64,000 nt of DNA from Paracoccus fistulariae (lineage in GTDB: Bacteria > Pseudomonadota > Alphaproteobacteria > Rhodobacterales > Rhodobacteraceae): NCBI RefSeq assembly GCF_028553785.1, contig NZ_CP067136.1, positions 3,284,501 through 3,348,500 on the forward strand. The letters are read 5' to 3'. The notes under the pieces are model-generated. The model was given only the letters and a program-made list of their open reading frames with translations, was not told the DNA's origin and made no database searches. Made by a program: the position numbers and the translations under genes. Shown one piece after another: positions 8,920 to 17,362 of the stretch. The first letter of the stretch is position 1. Every line of letters starts with the position of its first letter.

Positions 8920-10592
8920 CTGCCACGCTCCTGCGGCAGATCCAGCGGGTAGGGGGCATATTGGAATAGGCAGATCCTGACCCATTTGTCGGATCGCGGA
9001 TCGAAATGGCTGGCGCCGAAAAAGGCCAGCTTGCAGCGCATCATGTCGATGGGCAGCGTGTCTTCGGCGATCAGGTTGTCGCGGATCTCGGCATAGGGTC
9101 TGCGCGCGGTGATCTGGGCGCGGCGGACCATATAGCGGTGCTGCGGATGTCGCAGCAGGAAGGCCGCGACTGGATCGCCATCCGGCCAGCCCTGCAGGGC
9201 CGAGGCCAGATCCGCGCTCATCCAGCCGACGCAAAGCGGTTGTTCCAGCGCCACACCCGGATCCCGGTCGCGATGACCCAACCGGGGTTCCTGCTTTTCT
9301 TCCGAGACATATCAGAAACGCGACAGGTTTTCGGGCCTGCCAAAGTCGATACCAATGGCCCAGTCGTAATGGCGCAGCAGGATCTGGCGCAGATCGCCGA
9401 TGCTCATGCGCCCGTCCAACTGGAATTCGGTGCTTTCATCCAGGCTCATGCCCTGCGCCAGCCCGTCGATCAGATCGCCATGGGGTTCAAGGATCAGCGC
9501 CAGCAGCGCCTCTTGCCCCTCTTCGGTCAGGGTCTCTTCGCCCCATCTCCACAAACTGTCCCAGGGCAGGGCGCTGTTGCCGGGAAAATCCGCCAGCTTT
9601 CCCGCGACCCGGTCCAGATCGCCCCGCAGATCCTGCAGACGCGCCATTTGCAGCGGATGCGCGGTGACCCAACTGGCCGCATTCTTCTGCGCTTCGCCAA
9701 AGGCACGGTTCAGATCATCCACAGCGCGGGCCGAAGCCGTCTCCAGCCGCCGCACACGGGCCAAAGCCTCTTCCCGCGCGGCCATCCAGCAATGCAGCAG
9801 CGCGGGATGGCGCACGATGAAAGGGGCCATGCCCAGACCGGTGGAATTGCCGACGCCCATACGCAGCTTGATGGCGGGATCAAGCCGCGCGGCGCCCGGA
9901 CCGCCGCGCATCGCCGCCAGATGTTCCACGATGTCGATGGTGAATTGGCGCGTCAGCCAGACCGACAGCATCTCGGCCTGAAAGGGGCTGGCCATCTCGG
10001 GCCGGTCGGCAATGGCGCTGCGATCCGCCGCGCCGAATTTCCCCGATCCGTAGACCGCGGTGGTGCGCATCAGATAACCGACGGCATCGATCTCGGCCAG
10101 GTCGGGTTGCAGGCCCTGCGACAGACGCTCGACCACATGCCGGAACAGCCGGACCGAGCGGTTGGCCCGGCTGAGCGACAGTTCCCTGGTGCTGATCCGG
10201 CCGGCCTCTTGCAGCGGCACGTTCCGGGCCAGCCGGTCGATATCGGCGACTGAGGGATCGCCGTCGAACAGGGTGAAGGTGGCGTCCCATGCGGTGGCGA
10301 TCACCCGGTCCGAGCGCATCTCTTCGGGCAGGTCATGGGCAAAGGCCACAAGGCTGTAGGTGCGGTCGGGGCCGATGGCGCGATAGACGGCGTGGCCCAC
10401 GCCCTTGGCATCGACCTGCCAGACGGGGCGGTCAAAGCGCCAGTCGCCCCCGGTCATGCGGCGCAACATCACGCGCAGGAAGGACAGCCTTGTCGGGTGG
10501 GCCGACCCCATGCGCGACAGCCGCATGACGGTCGCGGGCGGCCGCGGTGCGATATGGCGCCCGGCACCGGTGTGAAACGATGTGTCTGGCAT
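8916..10592 (-). pseudogene. conserved operon protein of unknown function, split by one in-frame TGA
   Basis: From ATG 10592 to TGA 8916 the frame would encode about 558 residues but is broken at 9312-9314 by TGA after IDFGRPENLSRF. The next codons read YVSEEKQEPRLGHRDRDPG and continue in the same frame to the ATGA junction with the DUF3726 gene. TGG (Trp) to TGA is the simplest explanation, giving RFWYVSEE. The N-terminal part (about 426 residues) has RMGSAHPTRLSFLRVMLRRM and a histidine/arginine-rich helical core; the C-terminal part (about 130 residues) has RYMVRRAQITARRPYAEIRD. I recognise no family. It lies 65 bp after the BCCT gene in the same operon, so it is likely an enzyme of that pathway. 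Alternatively the two halves could be separate proteins, though no ribosome site precedes the second. Confidence 0.7.
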
Positions 10593-10626
10593 GGCGTCAC
10601 GACCTTTCTTGAAATGATGGAGAGGG

Positions 10627-10650
10627 GGCCGGGCAGCGCGCTGCCCGGCC
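10627..10650. repeat. 24-bp perfect palindrome inside the operon
   Basis: A fully self-complementary GC-only element (begins GGCCGGGCAG, ends CTGCCCGGCC) in the 65-bp gap between the BCCT gene stop and the next gene. As RNA it would form a strong hairpin without a following U run. It could stabilise the transporter mRNA 3' end or reduce downstream expression; this is inference. Confidence 0.6.
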
Positions 10651-10657
10651 AGCGGAT

Positions 10658-12205
10658 CTACTCGCGCCCCAGGGCCAGGGTGATGCGCAGCGCATCCCAC
10701 AGCGAGGGCAGCAGAACCAAGGATACAGGAACAGCCGTCACCACGATAAAGCTTTGCAGCTTGCCGACGCCGCCCGACCCGGTCGAGATCAGGATGACCG
10801 CCATCACCCCCATGGCCAGCCCCCAGAAGGCGCGCAGCGGGGCCGAGGGGTTGTCATCGGACATGGCCGTCGCGATCACATAGCTCATGGAGTCGCTGGT
10901 CGTGGCGACGAAGATCATCGTCAGCACCAGAAACAGCAGCGACAGCAGGAACCCCCAGGGCATCCCTTGCGTGATGGCCAGCAGGCCTGCGGGCAGGTTG
11001 AACCCCTCGAACGGGCCCGAGATGATGCCCGGCGTCGCCTGTTCCAGCGCGATGCCAGAGCCGCCGATGATGGTGAACCAGAAATTCGTGATGATCGGCG
11101 CCACGATGGCCAGCATCAGGATGATCCCGCGGATCGTGCGGCCCCGGCTGACGCGGGCGATAAAGATCGCCATCAGCGGGCCATAGCCAAGGAACCAGCC
11201 CCAGAAGAACACCGTCCACCAGCCCAGCCAGCCCGGATCGCCGAACAGCCCGGCCTCTCCGCGATACATGGCCATGCCAAAGAAGTTCCGCAGATACAGC
11301 CAGAAGCTTTCAATGAAGCTGCTGAAGATAAAGCCCGTCGCACCGGCCGCCAGCATGAAGGCCAGAAGCGCAAAGGCCAGAACGATATTCGCCTTGGACA
11401 GAAACTGGATGCCTTTTTCCAGCCCCGTCATGGCCGAGATCGTATAGATGCTGGCCAGCGCCAGGATGACGACGACCTGCGTGGCAAAGCTGTCGGGAAT
11501 GCCGAACAAGGCATTCAGCCCATAGGACATCTGCAGCCCCAGAAAGCCGATCGGACCGACCGTCCCGGCCACCACCGCGATAATGCAGCTTGCATCCGCG
11601 ATCAGCCCGACGGGCCCGTGCAGCGCCCGCTCGCCAAAGACCGGATAGAGCAGCGTGCGCGGTGCCAGCGGCAGACCCTTTTCATAGTGGTAATGCATGA
11701 ACATGACGGTGGTCAGCGCCCCCAGGATCGCCCATGCCAGAAAGCCCCAATGCAGATAGGATTGCGCCAGCGCGGCATGGGCCATCGCGTCGGGATCGCC
11801 CGACAGATCGCCGAAATAGGGCGGTGTCGACAGGAAATGCGCAATCGGCTCACCCGCAGCCCAGAAGACGCCGCCGCCGGCCAGCAGCGTGCACATGATC
11901 ATCGAGGCCCATTGAAAGCCGGTGAATTCCGGTTTCTCCAGCCCGCCCACGACCTTGCGGCTGCCCGGCAGAACGCAGATCACCAGCCCGATCAGGAAGG
12001 TGGCCAGCAGCAGGATCTGCCAGTACAGCCCGAAATAGCGCGCGGCCAGCGCAAAGCTCTTGTCCAAGATGGCCGAAAGCGTGTCGATGCTGATCAGCGC
12101 CAGCGCGCAGAACAGCAGAATAAATCCCCCCGTGACCGCGAAAAGCGGCTTGTCCACGCGGTCAAGCCAGCCGCTTTCGGTCTGCTCCTTGGTTGAATCC
12201 GTCAT
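10658..12205 (-). CDS. BCCT family transporter with non-canonical substrate box
   Basis: A 515-residue inner-membrane protein with 12 predicted helices, of the betaine/carnitine/choline transporter family. The family signature is recognisable at 329-358 (WWTVFFWGWFLGYGP followed by IARVSRGRTIR). Two of the aromatic residues that line the substrate site in BetP are present (W153 and W158 in HWGFLAWAIL), but the third, usually Tyr, is L161, and the TM8 tryptophans are replaced by F338 and Y341. A substrate other than glycine betaine is therefore likely. The tails are short, without the long charged extensions of osmoregulated BetP, which fits catabolic uptake. It lies 44 bp after the dipeptidase-family gene. 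Confidence 0.93.
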   Translation of the reverse strand: MTDSTKEQTESGWLDRVDKPLFAVTGGFILLFCALALISIDTLSAILDKSFALAARYFGLYWQILLLATFLIGLVICVLPGSRKVVGGLEKPEFTGFQWASMIMCTLLAGGGVFWAAGEPIAHFLSTPPYFGDLSGDPDAMAHAALAQSYLHWGFLAWAILGALTTVMFMHYHYEKGLPLAPRTLLYPVFGERALHGPVGLIADASCIIAVVAGTVGPIGFLGLQMSYGLNALFGIPDSFATQVVVILALASIYTISAMTGLEKGIQFLSKANIVLAFALLAFMLAAGATGFIFSSFIESFWLYLRNFFGMAMYRGEAGLFGDPGWLGWWTVFFWGWFLGYGPLMAIFIARVSRGRTIRGIILMLAIVAPIITNFWFTIIGGSGIALEQATPGIISGPFEGFNLPAGLLAITQGMPWGFLLSLLFLVLTMIFVATTSDSMSYVIATAMSDDNPSAPLRAFWGLAMGVMAVILISTGSGGVGKLQSFIVVTAVPVSLVLLPSLWDALRITLALGRE

Positions 12206-12249
12206 GATCTTCCTCCCTAAAAGATCGGCGCGGCAGTCGGTGCTGCCGC

Positions 12250-13263
12250 TTATTCAGCGACGTTGTGATACCGCTTGCGTGTTTCGGCCCGTGCGCCGAA
12301 GCTTTCGTCGAAGAAGCGCAGCCAGTTTCCTCCCATGACTGCGGCGATATTCGTGGCATCCATCCCCGTGGCCTTCAGACCCGTGGCGATGCGCCCGAAA
12401 TCGCGGTTATCCGCGAACCAGTCGGGCATGTCGGGAAAGCCGGGCGCCGAGGCGCTGCCCTCGCCATAATCGATCTGTTTGGTCCAGCGGCCGGTGCGCA
12501 TCCATTCGACGATGCTGTCGGGCTGGTCCTGACACAGGTCCGTGCCGATCCCGATATGGTCGATGCCCATCAGATCCGCCGTCCGCGCGACCATGTCGCA
12601 GAAATCCTGCAAGCCGCAGGCGCTGCCGCCCTTCAGGTGATGCGGATAGACCGAAAAGCCCAGCATCCCGCCGCTTTGGCCAAGCGCGCGCAGGACGTCA
12701 TCGGATTTGTTGCGCAGCGCCGGATGCCAGTTGGCGGGGTTGGCATGGGTGATGGCGATCGGGCGGCTGGAATGGTCGATGGCCTCGATGGTGGATCGCG
12801 TGCCGGAATGGCTCATATCCACGACCAGCCCGACTCGGTTCATCTCGGCCACGACCTCACGGCCCATGCGGGTCAGGCCGGTATCCTCCGCTTCATAACA
12901 GCCGGTCGCCAGCAGGGACTGGTTGTTATAGGTCAGCTGCATGAAGCGCAGGCCCAGCGTGTGCAGGATTTCGACCAGCCCGATATCATCCTCGATACAG
13001 GACGGGTTCTGCGCGCCGAAGAAGATCGCGCTGCGCCCGGTGTCGCGGGCAAGGGTCACGTCGGCGGCTGTCCGGCCCTGAAAGATCAGATCAGAGAACT
13101 GCTCGAACCAGCGGTTCCAGCGTTCGATGTTCAGCACCGTTTCGCGGAAATTCTCGTGATAGGTGATGGTGACATGGACGGCATCGACGCCGCCTTCGCG
13201 CAACTGGCGGAAAATCTTTTCAGACCAATTCGCATATTGCAGGCCATCTATCAGCGGGGTCAT
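12250..13263 (-). CDS. membrane dipeptidase-family (renal dipeptidase-like) metallohydrolase
   Basis: A 337-residue protein of peptidase family M19/amidohydrolase fold. Visible features are DAVHVTITYHENF near the N-terminus (the usual first His-x-Asp site is altered to HVT), VVDMSHSGTRST and AITHANPANWH in the middle with metal-binding histidines, and HIGIGTDLCQDQP near the C-terminus. There is no signal peptide, so it acts in the cytoplasm despite the family name. A related dipeptidase-family gene lies beside betaine/dimethylglycine genes in Pseudomonas, and here it is coupled to an aldehyde dehydrogenase (ATGA overlap) and a BCCT transporter. It may hydrolyse a C-N bond in a cyclic or N-methylated intermediate rather than a dipeptide. 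Confidence 0.88.
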   Translation of the reverse strand: MTPLIDGLQYANWSEKIFRQLREGGVDAVHVTITYHENFRETVLNIERWNRWFEQFSDLIFQGRTAADVTLARDTGRSAIFFGAQNPSCIEDDIGLVEILHTLGLRFMQLTYNNQSLLATGCYEAEDTGLTRMGREVVAEMNRVGLVVDMSHSGTRSTIEAIDHSSRPIAITHANPANWHPALRNKSDDVLRALGQSGGMLGFSVYPHHLKGGSACGLQDFCDMVARTADLMGIDHIGIGTDLCQDQPDSIVEWMRTGRWTKQIDYGEGSASAPGFPDMPDWFADNRDFGRIATGLKATGMDATNIAAVMGGNWLRFFDESFGARAETRKRYHNVAE

Positions 13264-14711
13264 TCCGGCGCCCCCGCCGCGACATAGGCGGTCTTGACGG
13301 TGGTGTAGAATTCGGCGGCGTAACGCCCCTGTTCGCGCGGCCCGAAGGAAGAGGCCCCGCGCCCCCCGAAAGGCACGTGATAATCGGTGCCGGCGGTGGG
13401 CAGGTTCACCATCACGCAGCCCGCGCGCATATTGGCGCGGAAATGGCTGGCGCGGGCAAGGCTGCGGGTCATGATCCCGGCGGTCAGGCCGAATTCGCTG
13501 TCATTGGCGGTGACCAGCGCCTCGTCATAGCTGCCGACGCGGATGACGCTGGTGATCGGGGCGAACATCTCTTCGCGGTTGATGCGCATGTCGTTGCGGG
13601 TGCCCGCAAAGACCGCCGGGGCCATGAAATAGCCATCGGTCGCACGTTCAAGCCGCGCGCCACCGCAGAGCAACTCCGCGCCTTCGGCCTTGCCCGCCTC
13701 GATATAGGCGAGGTTCTGGTCCAACTGGAACTGAGAGACGACCGGCCCGATCTGCGTGTCCTCTGCCAATGCGTGGCCCACATTCAGCGCCTGCGCGGCC
13801 TGAACCAGCCGTTCGACAAAGGCGTCATGGATCGCCTCATGCACGATCAGGCGCGATGCGGCGGTGCATTTCTGTCCGGTTCCGCCGAATGCCGCCCCTG
13901 CGGCATGGGCGACGGCCAGATCCAGATCGGCATCCTCCATGACGATCATCGGGTTCTTCGACCCCATCTCCATCTGCACCTTGGTCATATTCGCCATCGC
14001 TGCCTGCGCGATGCCGCGCCCCACGGGGACCGAGCCGGTAAAGCTGATCGCATCGATCAGCGGGCTTGCCACCAGCCGCTGCCCCACGGCGCGGCCGGGG
14101 CCGGTGACCAGGTTGAACAGCCCCGCCGGGATATCCTGCCGGGCAATGATCTCGGTCAGCGCGACGGCGCTGGCGGGCGTGACATTGGCGGGCTTCCAGA
14201 TCACCGCATTGCCAAAGGCCAGCGCGGGCGCGATTTTCCATGCCGGGGTCGCGACCGGGAAGTTCCAGGGCGAGATGATCGCCACCACGCCCACGGGTTC
14301 GCGGCGCACGTCGATCTCGACGCCGGGACGGACGCTTTCGGCCAAATCGCCCTGATTGCGCAGACATTCGCCCGCGTAATAGGTGAAGAACTGGCCCGCG
14401 CGATATACCTCGCCCTTGCCTTCGGCCAGCGGCTTGCCCTCTTCGCGTGAGATCATGCGGCCGATTTCCCCGGCGCGGGCCATCAATTCGGTGCCAATGG
14501 CCATCAGCACGTCATGGCGCTTTTGCACGCCGGCGGCCCACCACCGGGGCCATGCTTCTCGCGCGGCCTCCAGCGCCTGATCCAGATGGCTGCCATCGGC
14601 CTGGGCATAGGCCCCGATCACATCCGACAGATCCGACGGATTCAGGTTTTCGACCACCGAGGCGCCGTCCGTCCACTGACCGGCGATGTAGATTCCAGTA
14701 TTGGCCGTCAT
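13260..14711 (-). CDS. aldehyde dehydrogenase, alpha-ketoglutarate-semialdehyde dehydrogenase-like
   Basis: A 483-residue aldehyde dehydrogenase with catalytic E248 in VQMEMGSKNPM and C282 in GTGQKCTAASR; the pair MGSKNP and GQKCTAASRLIV is typical of 2,5-dioxopentanoate (alpha-ketoglutarate semialdehyde) dehydrogenases. The cofactor motif is IISPWNFP at 145-152. The ATG at 14711 has a GAGGAG ribosome site; an upstream in-frame ATG does not. It is the first gene of the operon, divergent from a LysR gene across 92 bp. A five-carbon semialdehyde oxidation step fits a pathway ending in glutamate, N-methylglutamate or 2-oxoglutarate. Hydroxyproline genes are absent, so the semialdehyde comes from another source. 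Confidence 0.9.
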   Translation of the reverse strand: MTANTGIYIAGQWTDGASVVENLNPSDLSDVIGAYAQADGSHLDQALEAAREAWPRWWAAGVQKRHDVLMAIGTELMARAGEIGRMISREEGKPLAEGKGEVYRAGQFFTYYAGECLRNQGDLAESVRPGVEIDVRREPVGVVAIISPWNFPVATPAWKIAPALAFGNAVIWKPANVTPASAVALTEIIARQDIPAGLFNLVTGPGRAVGQRLVASPLIDAISFTGSVPVGRGIAQAAMANMTKVQMEMGSKNPMIVMEDADLDLAVAHAAGAAFGGTGQKCTAASRLIVHEAIHDAFVERLVQAAQALNVGHALAEDTQIGPVVSQFQLDQNLAYIEAGKAEGAELLCGGARLERATDGYFMAPAVFAGTRNDMRINREEMFAPITSVIRVGSYDEALVTANDSEFGLTAGIMTRSLARASHFRANMRAGCVMVNLPTAGTDYHVPFGGRGASSFGPREQGRYAAEFYTTVKTAYVAAGAPE

Positions 14712-14757
14712 ATCTGTCTCCTCATTCTTCAGGGACAGCACTAGACGATGAGTATGA

Positions 14758-14775
14758 TTTCAGGCAATCTTGAAA
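14758..14775. promoter_or_regulatory. candidate LysR-type binding site 1
   Basis: TTTCA-N8-TGAAA, a perfect inverted repeat in the divergent space between the aldehyde dehydrogenase and LysR genes. It is placed 47 bp upstream of the dehydrogenase start, where an activator site for the operon would be expected. A second box with the same TTCA/TGAA arms follows at 14789. Confidence 0.5.
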
Positions 14776-14788
14776 TATTGATGATTAA

Positions 14789-14803
14789 TTCAGAAAAATT
14801 GAA
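14789..14803. promoter_or_regulatory. candidate LysR-type binding site 2 (T-N11-A), overlapping the regulator start
   Basis: TTCAGAAAAATTGAA is an inverted repeat with arms TTCA/TGAA and the classic LysR T-N11-A spacing (T at 14790, A at 14802). It abuts the ATG of the LysR gene at 14804, a position suited to autorepression. Confidence 0.5.
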
Positions 14804-15688
14804 ATGACGATCAAGCTGGAAATGTTGCGCGTCTTTCGGACCGTTGCCGAACAGGGATCGCTGGCGCAGGCTGCCGCTATTCTGGGGCGCACCCCGTCGG
14901 CCGTGTCCATGATGCTGGCGCAGTTCGAGGATAACCTTGGCGCGCCCCTGTTCGAGGCAGAGCGCAAGAACCGCCTGACCAAGCTGGGCGAGCATGTGCT
15001 GGCCGAAGCCGTGCGCGCGACGGATGTGTTTCACAGCAGCGTCCTGTCAATCGGGCGGCTGACCAATTCGATTGCCGGAACGGTGCGCATCGCGGCGGTG
15101 CCCTCGGTGACGGTGACGCTGCTGCCCCGCGCCATCGCGGAATTCCGGCGCCAGCGCCCGCAGGTGCGTCTGGAAATCAGCGATCTGGACAGCGCCTCGG
15201 TCCGGCGCCGCATCCGTCTGGACGAGGCGGATATCGGCATCCTCACCGCCTCGGCGGATGATGAGGATGCCGACGCGACGGTGATCATGCGCGACCGGCT
15301 TGGCATCGTCTATCAGCAGGGCGGAACGATAGGTCAGGCGCTGGACAGCGGCGATCAGCCGCCCAGCTGGCGTCTGCTGGCGCAGGAAACCATGATCGCG
15401 AACCCGCTGTGCAATCTTGTCCCGCATGACATCGTGCCGCAGCTTCTGGAAAGCTGCACCTTGCAGGCACGCAATACGACCGCGCTTTTATCCTTTGTCC
15501 GCGAGGGGCTGGGCGCGACGATCCTGCCGGAAAGCGTTCTGGCGCATTTTCCCCACGGGCTTGGCTTTGCCTGCCCGTCTGATCCGGCTGCTATGCGGAC
15601 TGTGCGCATGATCCGACCCCGCGACCGCAGGCTCAGCCCCGCCGCGCAGGAATTCTGGAATTCGCTGCAAGGCAGTGTGCCGGTCTGA
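14804..15688 (+). CDS. LysR family transcriptional regulator
   Basis: A 294-residue LysR-type regulator. The N-terminal winged helix-turn-helix covers about residues 1-60 (LEMLRVFRTVAEQGSLAQAA, then GRTPSAVSMMLAQFEDNLGAPLFEAERK). The effector domain starts near residue 90 (GTVRIAAVPSVTVTLLPRAI). It is divergent from the aldehyde dehydrogenase operon with two TTCA/TGAA boxes between them, so it probably activates the operon in response to its substrate or an intermediate. No clear Shine-Dalgarno precedes the ATG, but the start matches the family. Confidence 0.93.
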   Translation: MTIKLEMLRVFRTVAEQGSLAQAAAILGRTPSAVSMMLAQFEDNLGAPLFEAERKNRLTKLGEHVLAEAVRATDVFHSSVLSIGRLTNSIAGTVRIAAVPSVTVTLLPRAIAEFRRQRPQVRLEISDLDSASVRRRIRLDEADIGILTASADDEDADATVIMRDRLGIVYQQGGTIGQALDSGDQPPSWRLLAQETMIANPLCNLVPHDIVPQLLESCTLQARNTTALLSFVREGLGATILPESVLAHFPHGLGFACPSDPAAMRTVRMIRPRDRRLSPAAQEFWNSLQGSVPV

Positions 15689-15721
15689 TCTGGCAGGCTT
15701 TTCGGGCGCTTTCTGTCGGCG

Positions 15722-16507
15722 CTAGGGCTGGCAGCCCTCGATCTCCGCCGCGCCGTTGCTGCCGATGACCGTCAGGCGCAGGCGCTGGATGTCCAGCGGG
15801 AAGGGGGCGGCGCTGCTGGGAACGAAATCTGCCACCGCCACCGTGCCGTCGGCGCGCTGTTCGATCTCGGTGCCCGAAACCCATATTTCGGGCTGACCGG
15901 CCAGTTCGATGGCGGCGATCTGGATCTGTTCATGGGGCAGGGTGATGGCCACTTGCACACCGTCAGAGATGTTCTGCACATGGCAGGTCAGATCCTGTCG
16001 GACGGGCTGGGGAACATTGGCCAGCGCGGCCTGGATCAGCGGATCAGGCTGGGGTGCGGGCTGGTCGGCCTGCAGTTCCAGATGCGCGGGCACGCAGATG
16101 CTTTCGCACAGGCCCAGATCGACGCTGGCCGACAGGGACACCGGTTCCCCGGCCTGTTTCGGGCTTGCCGTGAAGGGCAGGACCAACCGGTCGTGATAGC
16201 CCATGGTCAGCGACTCACCCGACCGGATCGCTTCGGGTGCGGGCCAGTGCAGGGTGATCTTGTCCAGATTGCCCGACCCGCTCCAATCGAAGCTGGGGGG
16301 CATGCCGCTGTCGCCGGGGCTGCGCCAATAGGTTTTCCAGCCCGGTTCCAGCCTCAGTTCGATTGCGGCGATGCGATTGCCCTGACCGTCCATCCAGCCG
16401 GGCAGGATCCGCGCCGAGGTCAGACCGGGTGGCAGATCGCGCGCAATTGCGGGCGTGGCGGCAAGGGCAGTGGCGATCAGCAGGAACTTCAGGCGTGTCA
16501 TAATCAT
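15722..16507 (-). CDS. periplasmic DsbD alpha-domain (thiol:disulfide interchange) protein
   Basis: A 261-residue secreted protein. Residues 1-22 are a Sec signal peptide (MTRLKFLLIATALAATPAIA). The mature part contains the DsbD N-terminal domain hallmarks: a Trp-rich strand LEPGWKTYWRSPGDSGMPP and the redox pair CESIC in VDLGLCESICVPA. It lacks the DsbD transmembrane and thioredoxin domains, so it is a stand-alone alpha domain that must receive electrons from a separate CcdA/DsbD-type protein, likely for cytochrome c maturation or copper handling. ATGs at 16507 and 16501 are both possible. It is divergent from the YqgE gene with a 227-bp gap. Confidence 0.85.
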   Translation of the reverse strand: MIMTRLKFLLIATALAATPAIARDLPPGLTSARILPGWMDGQGNRIAAIELRLEPGWKTYWRSPGDSGMPPSFDWSGSGNLDKITLHWPAPEAIRSGESLTMGYHDRLVLPFTASPKQAGEPVSLSASVDLGLCESICVPAHLELQADQPAPQPDPLIQAALANVPQPVRQDLTCHVQNISDGVQVAITLPHEQIQIAAIELAGQPEIWVSGTEIEQRADGTVAVADFVPSSAAPFPLDIQRLRLTVIGSNGAAEIEGCQP

Positions 16508-16734
16508 TTTATACCCATTGGACCGCGCCGGATGAAGTCACAAAGCGGCGCGGCCCTTGTAAGATAAAGGCAGAGTGATGATGTTGTCATGAATGGGTCA
16601 GCGCCAATCACACATGACCGATGCCTTTTGTGCCGCCGCGCGAGGGGCCGAACTGTCGTCACATTCGGGGTCGGCGGTGCATGGCACGGATCGGCCCGCA
16701 GTGAAAGTGTCAGGTTCCGGTCAAGGAGGTCTGG

Positions 16735-17334
16735 ATGAGTATTGATTTTGATAACTCCGCCGACAAGGCAGAGGGCAACCTGACCGGCAAGATCCTGATC
16801 GCGATGCCGGGCATGTCGGATCCGCGATTCGAGCGCTCGGTCGTGCTGATCTGCGCCCATTCCGATGATGGCGCGATGGGCCTGGTGTTGAACAGCCCGC
16901 TGCCCGAGGTCGATTTCGGTGATCTGCTGCAGCAACTGGGGATCGAGGTGGATGACAGCATCCGCAATGTCGAGGTGCGCTTTGGCGGCCCCGTCGAACC
17001 GGGGCGCGGTTTCGTGCTGCACAAGGTGCCGGAACATGGCGAGGATCCCGAGGGGCGTGTGCGGATCGGTCGTTCGCTGGCCATGACCACGACACGCGAT
17101 ATTCTGGAAGATCTGGCGCTTGGCCGTGGTCCCGATACCGCCGTGCTTGCGCTTGGCTATGCCGGTTGGGGGCCGGGCCAACTGGAAAGCGAGTTGCTGC
17201 AGAATGGCTGGCTGACCGGGGAAAGCGCCGATGATCTGATCTTTGGCACCTCGGATCAGGATAAATGGTCCCGCGCGCTTGGCGTGCAGGGGATCGACCC
17301 GTCGATGCTGTCGGGCGCGGCGGGCCGCGCCTGA
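16735..17334 (+). CDS. YqgE/AlgH family protein
   Basis: A 199-residue cytoplasmic protein of the UPF0301 (YqgE/AlgH) family: LTGKILIAMPGMSDPRFERSV near the N-terminus, GAMGLVLNSPLPE at about 48, and LGYAGWGPGQLESEL near 140 are the family's conserved blocks. AGGAGG lies just upstream of the ATG. The biochemical role is unknown; in Pseudomonas AlgH was linked to alginate regulation. It is a single gene, convergent with map. Confidence 0.93.
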   Translation: MSIDFDNSADKAEGNLTGKILIAMPGMSDPRFERSVVLICAHSDDGAMGLVLNSPLPEVDFGDLLQQLGIEVDDSIRNVEVRFGGPVEPGRGFVLHKVPEHGEDPEGRVRIGRSLAMTTTRDILEDLALGRGPDTAVLALGYAGWGPGQLESELLQNGWLTGESADDLIFGTSDQDKWSRALGVQGIDPSMLSGAAGRA

Positions 17335-17362
17335 CCGCGATCACCGCGCCGCCAGCGGCGGG

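Noticed and set aside
9312-9314. Selenocysteine or programmed read-through at the TGA
   Set aside because: No hairpin resembling a bacterial SECIS directly follows, the expected residue looks like Trp, and TGA is a normal stop in many genes of the window.
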